Positions 18,567 through 26,266 of a stretch of 64,000 nucleotides of DNA are shown here, one piece after another. Position 1 is the stretch's first letter; each line of letters opens with the position of its first letter. Made by a program: the position numbers and the translations under genes. The stretch is from assembly GCA_003388555.1 (NCBI GenBank), contig QQVD01000068.1, forward strand, positions 86,633 through 150,632, in the 5' to 3' direction. The notes under the pieces are model-generated. The model searched no databases and was not told where the DNA came from. It saw nothing but the letters and a program-made list of their open reading frames with translations. The DNA is from Acidobacteriota bacterium. Its GTDB lineage: Bacteria; Acidobacteriota; Thermoanaerobaculia; Multivoradales; Multivoraceae.

Positions 18567-20371
18567 GACGATTCCCCTTCGATCCGCGCCCGGCGCTCGG
18601 GACGGATCCGCACGGCAAGCGAGAGCCCCTGCCTGCGAAGTTGGTTGGAGCGCGCCAGGACGGCCGCTCCGTGCATCAGGTTCAGGGCGATCTCCTCGAC
18701 CGTGCGCTGGCGCCAGTCCTCGAGATGTGATCCACGCGCCCACTCGTTGAAGGCGCCCATCGCCGGTCCGCACCAGATCTGGTAGTCGGCCTGCCGCCCC
18801 GGCTCACCCGAGTTGGCCCAGTGCGACGACTTCCCGAGGTACCAGCGAAAGACCAGCGCCATGCGGTGCTTCGGGTCGTCCTCGGCCCGCTGCAGCTGCT
18901 TCGCGTCCCGCTGCTGCCAGAACTCCCGAGTCTGTCGCCAGACCTCATCGATCGGATGCCGGAAGACCGTCTTCTCGATCTTCTCGCGATCGCCTGCGGG
19001 CAGGAGGTCGAGACTGTCGTGAGCCCGATAGAGGTCGTAGAGCTTCTGGGCCCGGGACGCGAACAGAGTGCCTCGCTTGAGCACCTGGAGCTTGACGCCC
19101 ATCTCGAACATGTCGGCGGCCGGAGCCATGGCGACGTCGGCCTGCTCGGCCTCGGCCAGCATCCGGCGCACCGCGTCGCAGGTTCCGGCCTCCAGGCATC
19201 CCTGGTTGACGGAGCCCGTGAGAACGTAGGCGGCGCCGAGCTCGAAGGCGGCGAGCACGGATCCCGGAGTCGAGATGCCCCCCGCGGCGCCGAAACGCAA
19301 CGCTCGCTCGAATCGATGCTCGTCCTGGAGGCGGTCGCGCAGCGCCGCGAAGGTCGGCAACAAGGCGATCGCCGGCCGGTTGTCGGTATGGCCACCCGAG
19401 TCGGCCTCGACGGTGACTTCGCGCGCCACCGGCACCGCCGCCGCCAACTCGGCCTGCTCGCTGCTGATCGAGCCGTCGGAGCGTAGTGCGTCGACCATCG
19501 CGCGCGGCGCCGGCGCCCAGAACTGACGCGCCACCTCGACTCTCGAGACCTTGGCGAACACGTGGTGGTCGCACACCACCCGCCCCTGCCCGTCGCGGCG
19601 TAGGCCCGAGAGCCGATAGCGCACGATCGGCAGCGTCAACCGCAGGTAGGCCGAGGCCGAGACGCGCTGCACGCCGCGCTCCTGGTAGAGGCGGGAGACG
19701 GCGTCCTCGAGATCGGGCTCTGCCGGGCTGTGGATCAGGTTGGCGCCCCAGGGTCGATCCAGCAGCCTCGACCGCAGCGTCGCGATCGCCCGTTCGACCC
19801 TTCCGTACGCCAGGCCGCCGGCGCCGAAGAAGGCGAGCAGACCCCGGCGCGAAGCCGTCTCCACGAGCTCCTCGGAGGCGATCCCGTTGGCCATCGCGCC
19901 GACGACGTAGTTGAGGCGCAACCCATGGTCGGCGCGAAATCCCGCATCACCGAGATCTTCGAGCGGCAGCGGATCGGCGTGACCGACCAGAGCCCAGTCG
20001 CCGTCGCCGTCGGCCGTCGAACCGGGACCTTCGCCGGCTCTGCCGTCCAGCTCGACCCTGCCCGAGGTGGCGATGGCGAGACGAGCGGTCTCGACGGTGG
20101 AATCCGTCCGGTGCTCGGCCGAGCGGGCAAGCACCCAGACCGGCTCGCGCACGCGCCGGAGCGCCGCGAGCAGGCGATCGGGCTCGAGCGGAGTCGGTGC
20201 CGGGCCGCGGTAGATGCCGAGGCGGGCCCGTCGTGGCGCATCGACCTCCTGGCACGGCGAGGTCAAGGTCGGAGACTCCCTGACGCTTCGTGCGGCGATG
20301 CGAGGTCGAGCCAGCCCGACCGGGGTGCGACGAGGAGGTTCAGAGGCATCCGCGGACGACCGGCAAGGCAC
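18563..20371 (-). CDS. pfaD: PUFA-synthase enoyl reductase PfaD
   Basis: The protein is up to 602 aa. It is an FMN-dependent TIM-barrel enoyl reductase of the PfaD family (nitronate monooxygenase-like), which reduces selected double bonds during polyene chain growth. Family blocks are clear: LNYVVGAMANGIAS about 160, LLAFFGAGG, GGHTDNRP, FGAAGGISTPGS, YVLTGSVNQ, AAADMFEMGVKLQVLKRGT, and a C-terminal GPAMGAFNEWARGSHLE. The start is unsure. The GTG at 20371 has no good ribosome site, and homologues usually begin near LGIYRG (residue 51), so the first 40-50 residues may not be translated; no in-frame ATG is available there. The stop overlaps the pfaA start by ATGA, which implies equimolar production of the two subunits. 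Confidence 0.92.
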   Translation of the reverse strand: MPCRSSADASEPPRRTPVGLARPRIAARSVRESPTLTSPCQEVDAPRRARLGIYRGPAPTPLEPDRLLAALRRVREPVWVLARSAEHRTDSTVETARLAIATSGRVELDGRAGEGPGSTADGDGDWALVGHADPLPLEDLGDAGFRADHGLRLNYVVGAMANGIASEELVETASRRGLLAFFGAGGLAYGRVERAIATLRSRLLDRPWGANLIHSPAEPDLEDAVSRLYQERGVQRVSASAYLRLTLPIVRYRLSGLRRDGQGRVVCDHHVFAKVSRVEVARQFWAPAPRAMVDALRSDGSISSEQAELAAAVPVAREVTVEADSGGHTDNRPAIALLPTFAALRDRLQDEHRFERALRFGAAGGISTPGSVLAAFELGAAYVLTGSVNQGCLEAGTCDAVRRMLAEAEQADVAMAPAADMFEMGVKLQVLKRGTLFASRAQKLYDLYRAHDSLDLLPAGDREKIEKTVFRHPIDEVWRQTREFWQQRDAKQLQRAEDDPKHRMALVFRWYLGKSSHWANSGEPGRQADYQIWCGPAMGAFNEWARGSHLEDWRQRTVEEIALNLMHGAAVLARSNQLRRQGLSLAVRIRPERRARIEGESS

Positions 20372-20846
20372 GATGGAGCCTGTCGCGCAGACCGCACCGA
20401 GTCACCCCGAGCACCCGGCACGAGTCTCTGCTCGGCACGGAACCGAAGATCGCCTCGACAGACCCCGCCCCACCGGGCGCCGGCGGATCGCCACGGCGAC
20501 CTGTGGGGGGCCGGGGTCAGGGTTGCGGCAAGGTGTTCGAGGACGGGTGGAGGTGGAGCTTGTGCTGGAGAGGGCAAGACGGTATCGGCGGTGGAAAGCA
20601 GATCCGGATCGGCGACCCGGACACCTCCTGCCCGTTCGCTGGCGCGACGGCTGGAGGACGAATCAGCGGACCTGGACTTCAGGCTGAGCGAGGCGAGTTC
20701 GCAGGCGGCGTGGAAGCCCCTGCGGCCCGCCGGAGCCCCCACGTCGAACAAGCCTTCATCGTATCAACACACCGGACGTCCCGGGGCGTGCTCCGGCGGT
20801 CGACGCCGACCGAGCGAGGCCGTTCGTGGAGCGCTGTGCGCGCCGC
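20372..20846. other. Gene-free stretch upstream of the Pfa-Ole cluster
   Basis: I see no convincing gene in these 475 bp; the ORFs here have no recognisable product. It should hold the promoter of the whole pfa-ole cluster. The only candidate I find on the minus strand is an extended -10-like TGATACGAT at 20758-20766, with no good -35 hexamer, about 390 bases before the pfaD start. I regard that site as weak. Confidence 0.4.
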
Positions 20847-21815
20847 TCAGTCGAGACCGCTGGCGGCCAGCAGGTCCTCCATCTTCTCCAGCAGCCGTCG
20901 CCTGTTCTCGCTCCCCATGCGGAGCAGGATCTTCTGGCCCTCCGCCAGCTCTTCCAGTCGTGGGTCGACGAACTGGAAGGTCCGCGGTCGGGTGCGCTCG
21001 AGCAGCGGCTGGGCCACGTCCGGAGTGGCGCGGAGCCTGGCCGCGGCTCGCCGCACGGCGTCGGCGAAGCTGCCCGGCAGCCCGAGGTCGGCGTACGCCT
21101 CGTCGAGCAGCGGGCGCAGCCGCCGGTGGAGCCGCGCCGTTCCCTCGCTGTCGAGCGAGGTGAACATCGCCACGGCGGCGTCGTAGCGGCGCGTGGTCTC
21201 CTCTCCGATCAGGAATCTCTCTCCGACGCCTCCCTCCACCTCGACCCGGTCGGCGACGAACGGGGACGCCGGAGCCAGGGAAGGCAGGTGGCCGCTCGGG
21301 TTCTCGTCGTAGGCCACGTTCGCCACCACCCGCACCGCCTTCTCGATCAGCCGGTCGGTGACCAGGAGCTGAGCCATGCGCGGATGCGACGACAGCGATG
21401 CGACCAGCCGCCGCACCATCTCGTCGCTGGCGTCGAGCGGCGGCAGCTCCTCGTCCGGTTGTGGCTCGGCCTCGGGCAGCGGCTCCTGCGGCGCCTCTGC
21501 GACCGGCGCCGGTTCGTCCGGCGGCGGCCCCTGGGCGAGCTCCGGAGGCAGGGCATCGCCGTCGCGCAGCCAGAGCCAGATGCCGACTCCCGCGACCGCT
21601 AGCACCAGCAGCAGCGCCAGCGCGCCGCGCAGCGCTCCCCGATTCGTCGGGTCGCTCTCCGAGTCGGCGACCAACGGATCCGGCGAGCTCGAACCATCGT
21701 AGAGGCCGTCGCCGGCCTCGTCGCCGCGCTCCTCGAACGAGGGCTCCCAGCCGTCGGCCTCGCCGCCGAGCTCGAGGCGGTCCCAGTCCGGTCGCTCTCC
21801 TCCGCTGCTGCTCAT
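20847..21815 (-). CDS. DUF3014 family membrane-anchored protein
   Basis: The start is set at 21815 because AGGAGG lies six bases upstream of this ATG, giving 322 aa; an earlier ATG at 21908 lacks a ribosome site. The N terminus is acidic and cytoplasmic, followed by one membrane segment at about residues 60-82 (GALRGALALLLVLAVAGVGI, then WLWLR). A Pro/Glu-rich stalk and a conserved extracytoplasmic domain of about 210 residues follow, beginning LPPLDASDEMVRRLV. This domain is DUF3014, a family of unknown function found as a lone envelope protein in many Gram-negative bacteria. Nothing nearby gives a specific role. Confidence 0.75.
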   Translation of the reverse strand: MSSSGGERPDWDRLELGGEADGWEPSFEERGDEAGDGLYDGSSSPDPLVADSESDPTNRGALRGALALLLVLAVAGVGIWLWLRDGDALPPELAQGPPPDEPAPVAEAPQEPLPEAEPQPDEELPPLDASDEMVRRLVASLSSHPRMAQLLVTDRLIEKAVRVVANVAYDENPSGHLPSLAPASPFVADRVEVEGGVGERFLIGEETTRRYDAAVAMFTSLDSEGTARLHRRLRPLLDEAYADLGLPGSFADAVRRAAARLRATPDVAQPLLERTRPRTFQFVDPRLEELAEGQKILLRMGSENRRRLLEKMEDLLAASGLD

Positions 21816-22028
21816 GCCACCTCCTCGACCCCGCCCGTCGGGGTCGCGCGGATCCCGGTGACGGCTGGGCCACCGGGTCGCGGCCCGGCTCCTCTCGTCA
21901 CCTCCCACACCAACGTCGAGGACCGGGTCACTGTTTCCCGGCCGCCGCCTCCGCGCTCACCGTGCTTGCCGGCCCCGAGCATCCTCCCGCCACAGGGGAA
22001 CGGCGCCGCTGCGCTCCGAGCACTCCCC

Positions 22029-23219
22029 TCAGGCGGCGAGGGCGCGGTTCGGCCGGGCGCCGCGGAGCACGTCGACCGCCTCGGTCAGCCCATCGAGGGT
22101 GAGCTGGAACATCGGGAACACCTGACGGATGATGTGGATCGTCGGTGCGTTCCAGATCTTGCGAGGCTCGGGGTTCAGCCAGATCGAATTCGGACAGCGC
22201 TCGCGGATGCGCCGCAGCCACGTCAGGCCGGTGTCGGTGTTGCGGTGGTAGTAGTCGATCGCGCCGCCGCTGTGGGTGAGCTCGTAGGGGCTCATCCAGG
22301 CATCGCCGACGAAGACCACCGACCAGGTGTGGTCGAGGTTCTTCAGCACCTGCGAGGTGAGGTCACCGCGCCAGCGGGCGATGTCGGTGTAGAGCTTCTC
22401 GTAGACGCAGTTGTGGAAGAACCGATGCTCGAACTTCTTGAAGTGGTTGGCGGCGTGCGCGGCCGAGAAGAGCCGCTCACACAGCATGGTGTGCGGGTCC
22501 ATCGATCCGCCGACGTCCATCAGCAGCATCAGCTTGATGCGGTTGCGCCGCGGCGGTCCGAAGACCAGATCGATCTCGCCGCCGTTCCTGGCGCTCTTGT
22601 CGATGGTGCGGTCGAGGTCCAGCTCCTCGGGCCCTTCGACCTTGTCGAGCTTCTTCAGCCGTCGCAGCGCCACCCCGATCTGCCGGGTGTCGAGAACCCG
22701 ATCCGAGCGTAGGTTGCGGAACTGACGCGACCCCGCCACCTGCACCGCCGAGCGGCCGCCACCGCTGCCGCCGACCCGGATGCCGGCGGGATTCTCACCG
22801 CCGTGTCCGAACGGCGAGGTGCCGCCGGTGCCGATCCACTTGTTGCCACCGTCGTGCCTCGAGTCCTGCTCGGCGAGCCGCTCCTTGAACTTCTCGCGCA
22901 ACTCGTCGAGATCGAGAGCCTCGAGCTTGGCGCGCTCCTCGTCGGTGATCTCGGGCAGCTTGGGCTGCTCGAGCCAGGAGAGCAGCTCGTCGTCGATGTC
23001 GAACTGCGCCTCGATGTCCATGAAGAACGAGGCGAAGGCGCGGTCGTAGGCGTCGTAGTCCGTCTCCCGCTTGATCACGAGGGAGCGAGCCAGATGGTAG
23101 AAGACTCCCAGATCGGCGCGGCCATGCCCCATGGCGAGAGCCCGCATGAGGGTCAGCCACTCGGTGATCGTCACCCGCAGACCAAAGCCTCGCAGGTGGT
23201 AGAAGAAGTCGACGAACAT
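22029..23219 (-). CDS. CoxE-like VWA domain protein
   Basis: The protein has 396 aa. The N-terminal half (about 1-200) is the helical region seen in CoxE-like proteins, starting MFVDFFYHLRGFGLRV. The C-terminal half is a von Willebrand A domain. Its metal site reads DVGGSM (about residue 242) instead of the usual DxSxS, so the second ligand position is Gly. The gene follows the MoxR ATPase at 23251 by 31 bp. MoxR-VWA pairs act as chaperone-like complexes that insert cofactors or mature target proteins; the client cannot be told from this window. No signal peptide is present, so it should be cytoplasmic. Confidence 0.85.
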   Translation of the reverse strand: MFVDFFYHLRGFGLRVTITEWLTLMRALAMGHGRADLGVFYHLARSLVIKRETDYDAYDRAFASFFMDIEAQFDIDDELLSWLEQPKLPEITDEERAKLEALDLDELREKFKERLAEQDSRHDGGNKWIGTGGTSPFGHGGENPAGIRVGGSGGGRSAVQVAGSRQFRNLRSDRVLDTRQIGVALRRLKKLDKVEGPEELDLDRTIDKSARNGGEIDLVFGPPRRNRIKLMLLMDVGGSMDPHTMLCERLFSAAHAANHFKKFEHRFFHNCVYEKLYTDIARWRGDLTSQVLKNLDHTWSVVFVGDAWMSPYELTHSGGAIDYYHRNTDTGLTWLRRIRERCPNSIWLNPEPRKIWNAPTIHIIRQVFPMFQLTLDGLTEAVDVLRGARPNRALAA

Positions 23220-23250
23220 CGCTCCTCGCCCCGCTCCTCTCCTGCCGCGG

Positions 23251-24081
23251 TCAGTTCACCCGGCCACGTCGGTGGGCCTGCAGCGTGACCTGCAGATCAT
23301 TCTCCCGCTTCATCAGCACGCCGAGGAACGGCAACTCCGACTCGATCGCCTCGGTGCTGACGCCGCCGCGGCGCAGAGCCGCGATCCAGTCGATCAACTC
23401 GGAGGTCGAGGGGCGCTTGCGGATCTCGGGCAGATCGCGCAGCCAGTAGAAGCGCAGCAGCACCTGTTTGAGCAGCTCGTCCTCGACGTCGGGATGGTGA
23501 ACCCGAACGATGTCGGCCATCGTGTCGCGATCCGGGAAGCTGATGTAGTGGAAGACGCACCGGCGCAGGAAGGCGTCGGGCAGCTCCTTCTCGTTGTTCG
23601 ACGTGATGATCACCACGGGCCTGTGCTTCGCGGTGTGGTGCTCGTTGGTCTCGTGCACCGAGAAGCTCATCCGGTCGAGCTCGTGGAGCAGGTCGTTGGG
23701 GAACTCCATGTCGGCCTTGTCGATCTCGTCGATCAGCAGCACGACGCGTTGTTCGGCGAGCAGGGCGCGACCCATCGGCCCGTACTTGATGTAGAGGCCG
23801 ATGTCGCTGATGTCCTTGTCGCCGAAACGGGCGTCGTTGAGTCGCTGCACGGTGTCGTAGACGTACAGCCCCTCCTGCGCCTTCGAAGTCGACTTGACGT
23901 TCCAGGTGAGCAGCTGCATCACCAGGTTCTCCGCCACCGCCTCGGCCAGCACGGTCTTGCCGGTGCCCGGCTCACCACGGATCAGGAGCGGCTTCTCCAG
24001 CGCGATCGCGACGTTCACCGCGTCGCGAAGCTCGGGAGTCACCAGGTATCGGTCGGTGCCGGTGAACTGCTGGAAGGACAT
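23251..24081 (-). CDS. MoxR-type AAA+ ATPase, partner of the VWA protein
   Basis: The protein has 276 aa. Walker A is GEPGTGKT near residue 37, Walker B is VVLLIDEIDKA near 115, sensor 1 is IITSNN and the arginine-finger region is LPDAFLRRC. This short form is the type usually paired with CoxE-like VWA proteins. It is distinct from the longer MoxR at 60807, which belongs to the Bat-like operon. It is the first gene of a two-gene unit and has a 14-bp palindrome about 375 bp upstream that might control it. Confidence 0.9.
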   Translation of the reverse strand: MSFQQFTGTDRYLVTPELRDAVNVAIALEKPLLIRGEPGTGKTVLAEAVAENLVMQLLTWNVKSTSKAQEGLYVYDTVQRLNDARFGDKDISDIGLYIKYGPMGRALLAEQRVVLLIDEIDKADMEFPNDLLHELDRMSFSVHETNEHHTAKHRPVVIITSNNEKELPDAFLRRCVFHYISFPDRDTMADIVRVHHPDVEDELLKQVLLRFYWLRDLPEIRKRPSTSELIDWIAALRRGGVSTEAIESELPFLGVLMKRENDLQVTLQAHRRGRVN

Positions 24082-24455
24082 CGGATGGGCCTCTGGGTGG
24101 GGATTGGAGTGAGGGGGCCTCGAGCACGGTCGGCATCGACTGGGGTCGAGGATGCCTCGGGCGGGAGATCGGGGTGGGCCCGAGGCGCCGGGCTCAGCGC
24201 CCGGGTCGGCCGGGAACGACCGAGAGGAGGCGAGAGACCGCCGACTCGAGCGCGCGTCGGAGCGGGACCGCCGGCAGCCCCGCCTTCCGCGGCCGCTGCT
24301 GCGTCCGTCCTCCGCGGCGAGACGCCTGCGACGCTCGGGCGCGGAGACAGCTTCTCCGTCGCCGACGCCTCTGCGCTCCGCGACCCCTCTTGGACCGCAT
24401 TGTGGACCGCATGGCGGGCGAGTCGGCAGCAGGCCACGGGAATCGGATTCCCTAC

Positions 24456-24469
24456 CGACCGATCGGTCG
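24456..24469. promoter_or_regulatory. 14-bp perfect palindrome, operator-like
   Basis: CGACCGATCGGTCG is a perfect inverted repeat, of the size and style bound by TetR-family dimers. On the minus strand a TACACT hexamer (24483-24488) lies just upstream of it, so the palindrome could overlap the start of a transcript running toward the MoxR-VWA genes. No TetR regulator is encoded in the window. Confidence 0.35.
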
Positions 24470-24964
24470 TGCCGCGGCGGAGTGTACTACGACCTTTGCC
24501 ACCCCCGCGGGCCCGTTCGAGGCCCGGGGGCTCGACTGCCACTGCCGATACCAGAGGCTGCGGCCGGTGGCGCTGGGATCTAGAGGGGCTCAAGACCTCC
24601 GGAGGTGAGATCTCAGGGGGAGCTGGGCTCGAGCATCACGACACCTGGGCATGGCCATCGGTGCAATGAGCCGGGAAGGCGGCAAGGCGCCGCTGAGGGT
24701 CAACGCTCGTCTCGGCTCGGGGACGCAGACGAGCTCCTCTGCCCGCGAGGCCTCGCGCCAGAGGGTGACTCCGCCTGCCGCCCGGTGCTCGGCACGTCGC
24801 GCTGGCCCGGCACTTCATCCGCGCTCTGAGGGAGTGTGCCGGTCGGCGGGGGGCGGCGAGAGAGCGGACCAACGTCGGCGGGCGCCCAGCACCTCACTCG
24901 CGGAGGCGAATAATATGCTTCGCCGAGAAGCAGATCCTGACTTGACTCTCTTCAGCTCATTCTC

Positions 24965-24993
24965 TTGACTCTGGAATATGCGCCTGCCACACT
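24965..24993 (+). promoter_or_regulatory. Possible hsp20 promoter
   Basis: TTGACT (24965-24970), a 17-bp spacer and CACACT preceded by TGC give a weak extended -10 promoter about 175 bases before the Hsp20 ATG. A second TTGACT lies 23 bp upstream at 24942. I find neither a CIRCE repeat nor a good sigma-32 site. Confidence 0.3.
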
Positions 24994-25169
24994 ACGTTCG
25001 TACGGTCGAAGGCGCCGCCTCTCCCTCGAACCGGGTAGCTGGCGGCGCCGCTCCCGACCACGGACCGGCCGAAGCCGCAGGGCGGAGCCGGCGATCCAGG
25101 CCCCCGACAGGACTGGAAAGACTTCGAGACCACAGACCGCGAACCACCTATCCCAAGGAGGAACCGACC

Positions 25170-25601
25170 ATGCTCCAGACCTCTCTGACCGCTCCCAACA
25201 CCATGACCAGCCTGCTCGACAGCTTCTTCAACGACGGCTTCTTCGTCCGCCCGGGTCGCGCCGCCGACAGCGATGCGCAGCAGTGGCGGCCGGTGGTCGA
25301 TCTCAGCCAGACGGCCGACTCGTACACCATCGACGTCGAGCTGCCGGGCTTCAAGAAGGACCAGGTGTCGCTCAGCGTCGAGGACCACGTCCTGCGCATC
25401 AGCGGCGAGCGCAGCTTCGTCGAGCAGGAGGGTCGCAACTTCACCCGGGTCGAGCGTCGCTACGGGTCGTTCACCCGCACCTTCGAGCTGCCCAAGAACG
25501 CCAGCGTCGCCGACATCAGCGCCAGCTTCGAGGACGGCGTGCTCTCGATCGTCGTGCCCAAGGCGCCCGAGGCGCAGGCTCGCCAGATCACCATCGGGTG
25601 A
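25170..25601 (+). CDS. hsp20: Hsp20 family small heat-shock protein
   Basis: The protein has 143 aa. The start is placed at the ATG at 25170, behind AAGGAGG; the frame is open further upstream but that part does not look coding. The alpha-crystallin domain spans about residues 40-140: WRPVVDLSQTADSYTIDVELPG, in two pieces, then FKKDQVSLSVEDHVLRISGER, and the closing FELPKNASV and GVLSIVVPK motif. The C-terminal IXI-like tail is QITIG, so the usual I-X-I docking motif is present as ITI. It is an ATP-independent holdase that forms oligomers in the cytoplasm. It appears monocistronic, with a clear terminator downstream. Confidence 0.93.
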   Translation: MLQTSLTAPNTMTSLLDSFFNDGFFVRPGRAADSDAQQWRPVVDLSQTADSYTIDVELPGFKKDQVSLSVEDHVLRISGERSFVEQEGRNFTRVERRYGSFTRTFELPKNASVADISASFEDGVLSIVVPKAPEAQARQITIG

Positions 25602-25670
25602 GCCGAAGCTCGGGGCACGACCCACGCCCCGAGCACGAAGACCTCCGCTGGCGCCCGCCAGCGATCCACC

Positions 25671-25704
25671 AGCCCGGCCGACAACGGCCGGGCTGTTCTT
25701 CTTT
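25671..25704 (+). terminator. Rho-independent terminator after hsp20
   Basis: A perfect 9-bp GC-rich stem (AGCCCGGCC at 25671-25679 with GGCCGGGCT at 25686-25694), a 6-base loop and a T-rich tail GTTCTTCTTT lie 70 bases after the Hsp20 stop. Confidence 0.8.
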
Positions 25705-25714
25705 GACCCGGACA

Positions 25715-26065
25715 AGGGAAGAGGGAACAAGGGCAAAGGGGTTGGGGGCCGGGGTTTGGGGGTCTGGGGTTTCGGGGTCGGGGGTCGGTCTCGACCTCTC
25801 CATCTCTGCCCTCTCCCTGCACCGGTGCCGAGCCTGGATCCCGCGATCCTCCGCCCCGCGACCCTGGCTCCCCATCACCCTCTCCGTGCCAAGCGCCTCA
25901 TTCCCTGAACCCCAATCCCCAATCCCCAACCCCCAGCCCCTCTTCCCCAGTCCCTCTTCCTTTCTCTCCCCTCCCTTCTCCCTCTCCCCTCTTCCCTCTG
26001 CCCTCTTCCCTCTGCCCTCTTCCCTTTTCCCTCTTCCCTTTTCCCTCTTCCCTCGCACCTCTCCT
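25715..26065. repeat. G-rich then C-rich simple-sequence block with tandem purine/pyrimidine repeats
   Basis: From 25715 to about 25790 the plus strand is made of runs of three to five G (ggggttgggggccgggg and similar). After a normal spacer, 25900 to 26065 is almost pure pyrimidine: first ccccaatccccaacccc-type heptad repeats, then tandem ccctcttccctctg units. The two arms are roughly complementary, so a large imperfect foldback, G-quadruplexes or a triplex are all conceivable. ORFs through it give Gly/Arg/Lys/Glu repeats that I do not believe are protein. Similar heptad STRR-type repeats are known between genes in cyanobacteria. Confidence 0.8.
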
Positions 26066-26066
26066 C

Positions 26067-26097
26067 TTGTCCCTCGTGGTCGCGTCACTGATACAGT
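26067..26097 (+). promoter_or_regulatory. Possible promoter of the S1-domain gene
   Basis: TTGTCC (26067-26072), a 19-bp spacer and an extended -10 TGATACAGT ending at 26097 lie 170 bases before the ATG and directly after the pyrimidine repeat block. The long spacer makes it tentative. Confidence 0.3.
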
Positions 26098-26266
26098 CCA
26101 GGGTTCGCAAGAGGCGCGGAACCCTCTCTACCCCGGCGCCTCACCATCCCAGGACTCCGCCGGTCCACCCCGCGGCGCCGCGACACCGCCGGGAGCCAGC
26201 GGCCTGCGCCGCTCGTCCTCCAGCGCCGAGCGCTGGGCCGGCGATCCTCTGAACTCGGAGCCGAAG

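Larger units (their letters stand above)
24082..25169. other. Long gene-free stretch between the MoxR and Hsp20 genes
   Basis: About 1.09 kb without a gene I can support. ORFs on both strands are present because of the high GC content, but their translations are Arg/Ser/Ala-rich with no conserved motif. It contains a 14-bp palindrome at 24456 and, near the right end, a locally AT-rich segment (24905-24995) with the likely hsp20 promoter. An undetected small RNA is possible but I see no direct sign of one. Confidence 0.4.

Noticed and set aside
20241..20260. AGGAGG followed by ATG at 20241 (minus) as a pfaD start
   Set aside because: The ATG is out of frame with PfaD, and the frame it opens has no PfaD-like sequence.
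20263..20751. 162-codon minus-strand ORF upstream of pfaD
   Set aside because: Overlaps the pfaD 5' part in another frame; Ser/Arg/Ala-rich with no family resemblance.
24900..25169. CIRCE element or ROSE-type thermosensor ahead of hsp20
   Set aside because: No TTAGCACTC inverted repeat and no convincing ROSE fold; only a 6-bp hairpin near 24916 is present.
25588..26110. Gly/Arg/Lys/Glu repeat ORFs on the minus strand
   Set aside because: They translate the simple-sequence block and have neither ribosome sites nor conserved domains.
24965..26266. N-terminal extension of the S1-domain gene through the repeat block
   Set aside because: The frame is open but runs over the hsp20 gene, its terminator and simple repeats; the ATG at 26267 is the sensible start.
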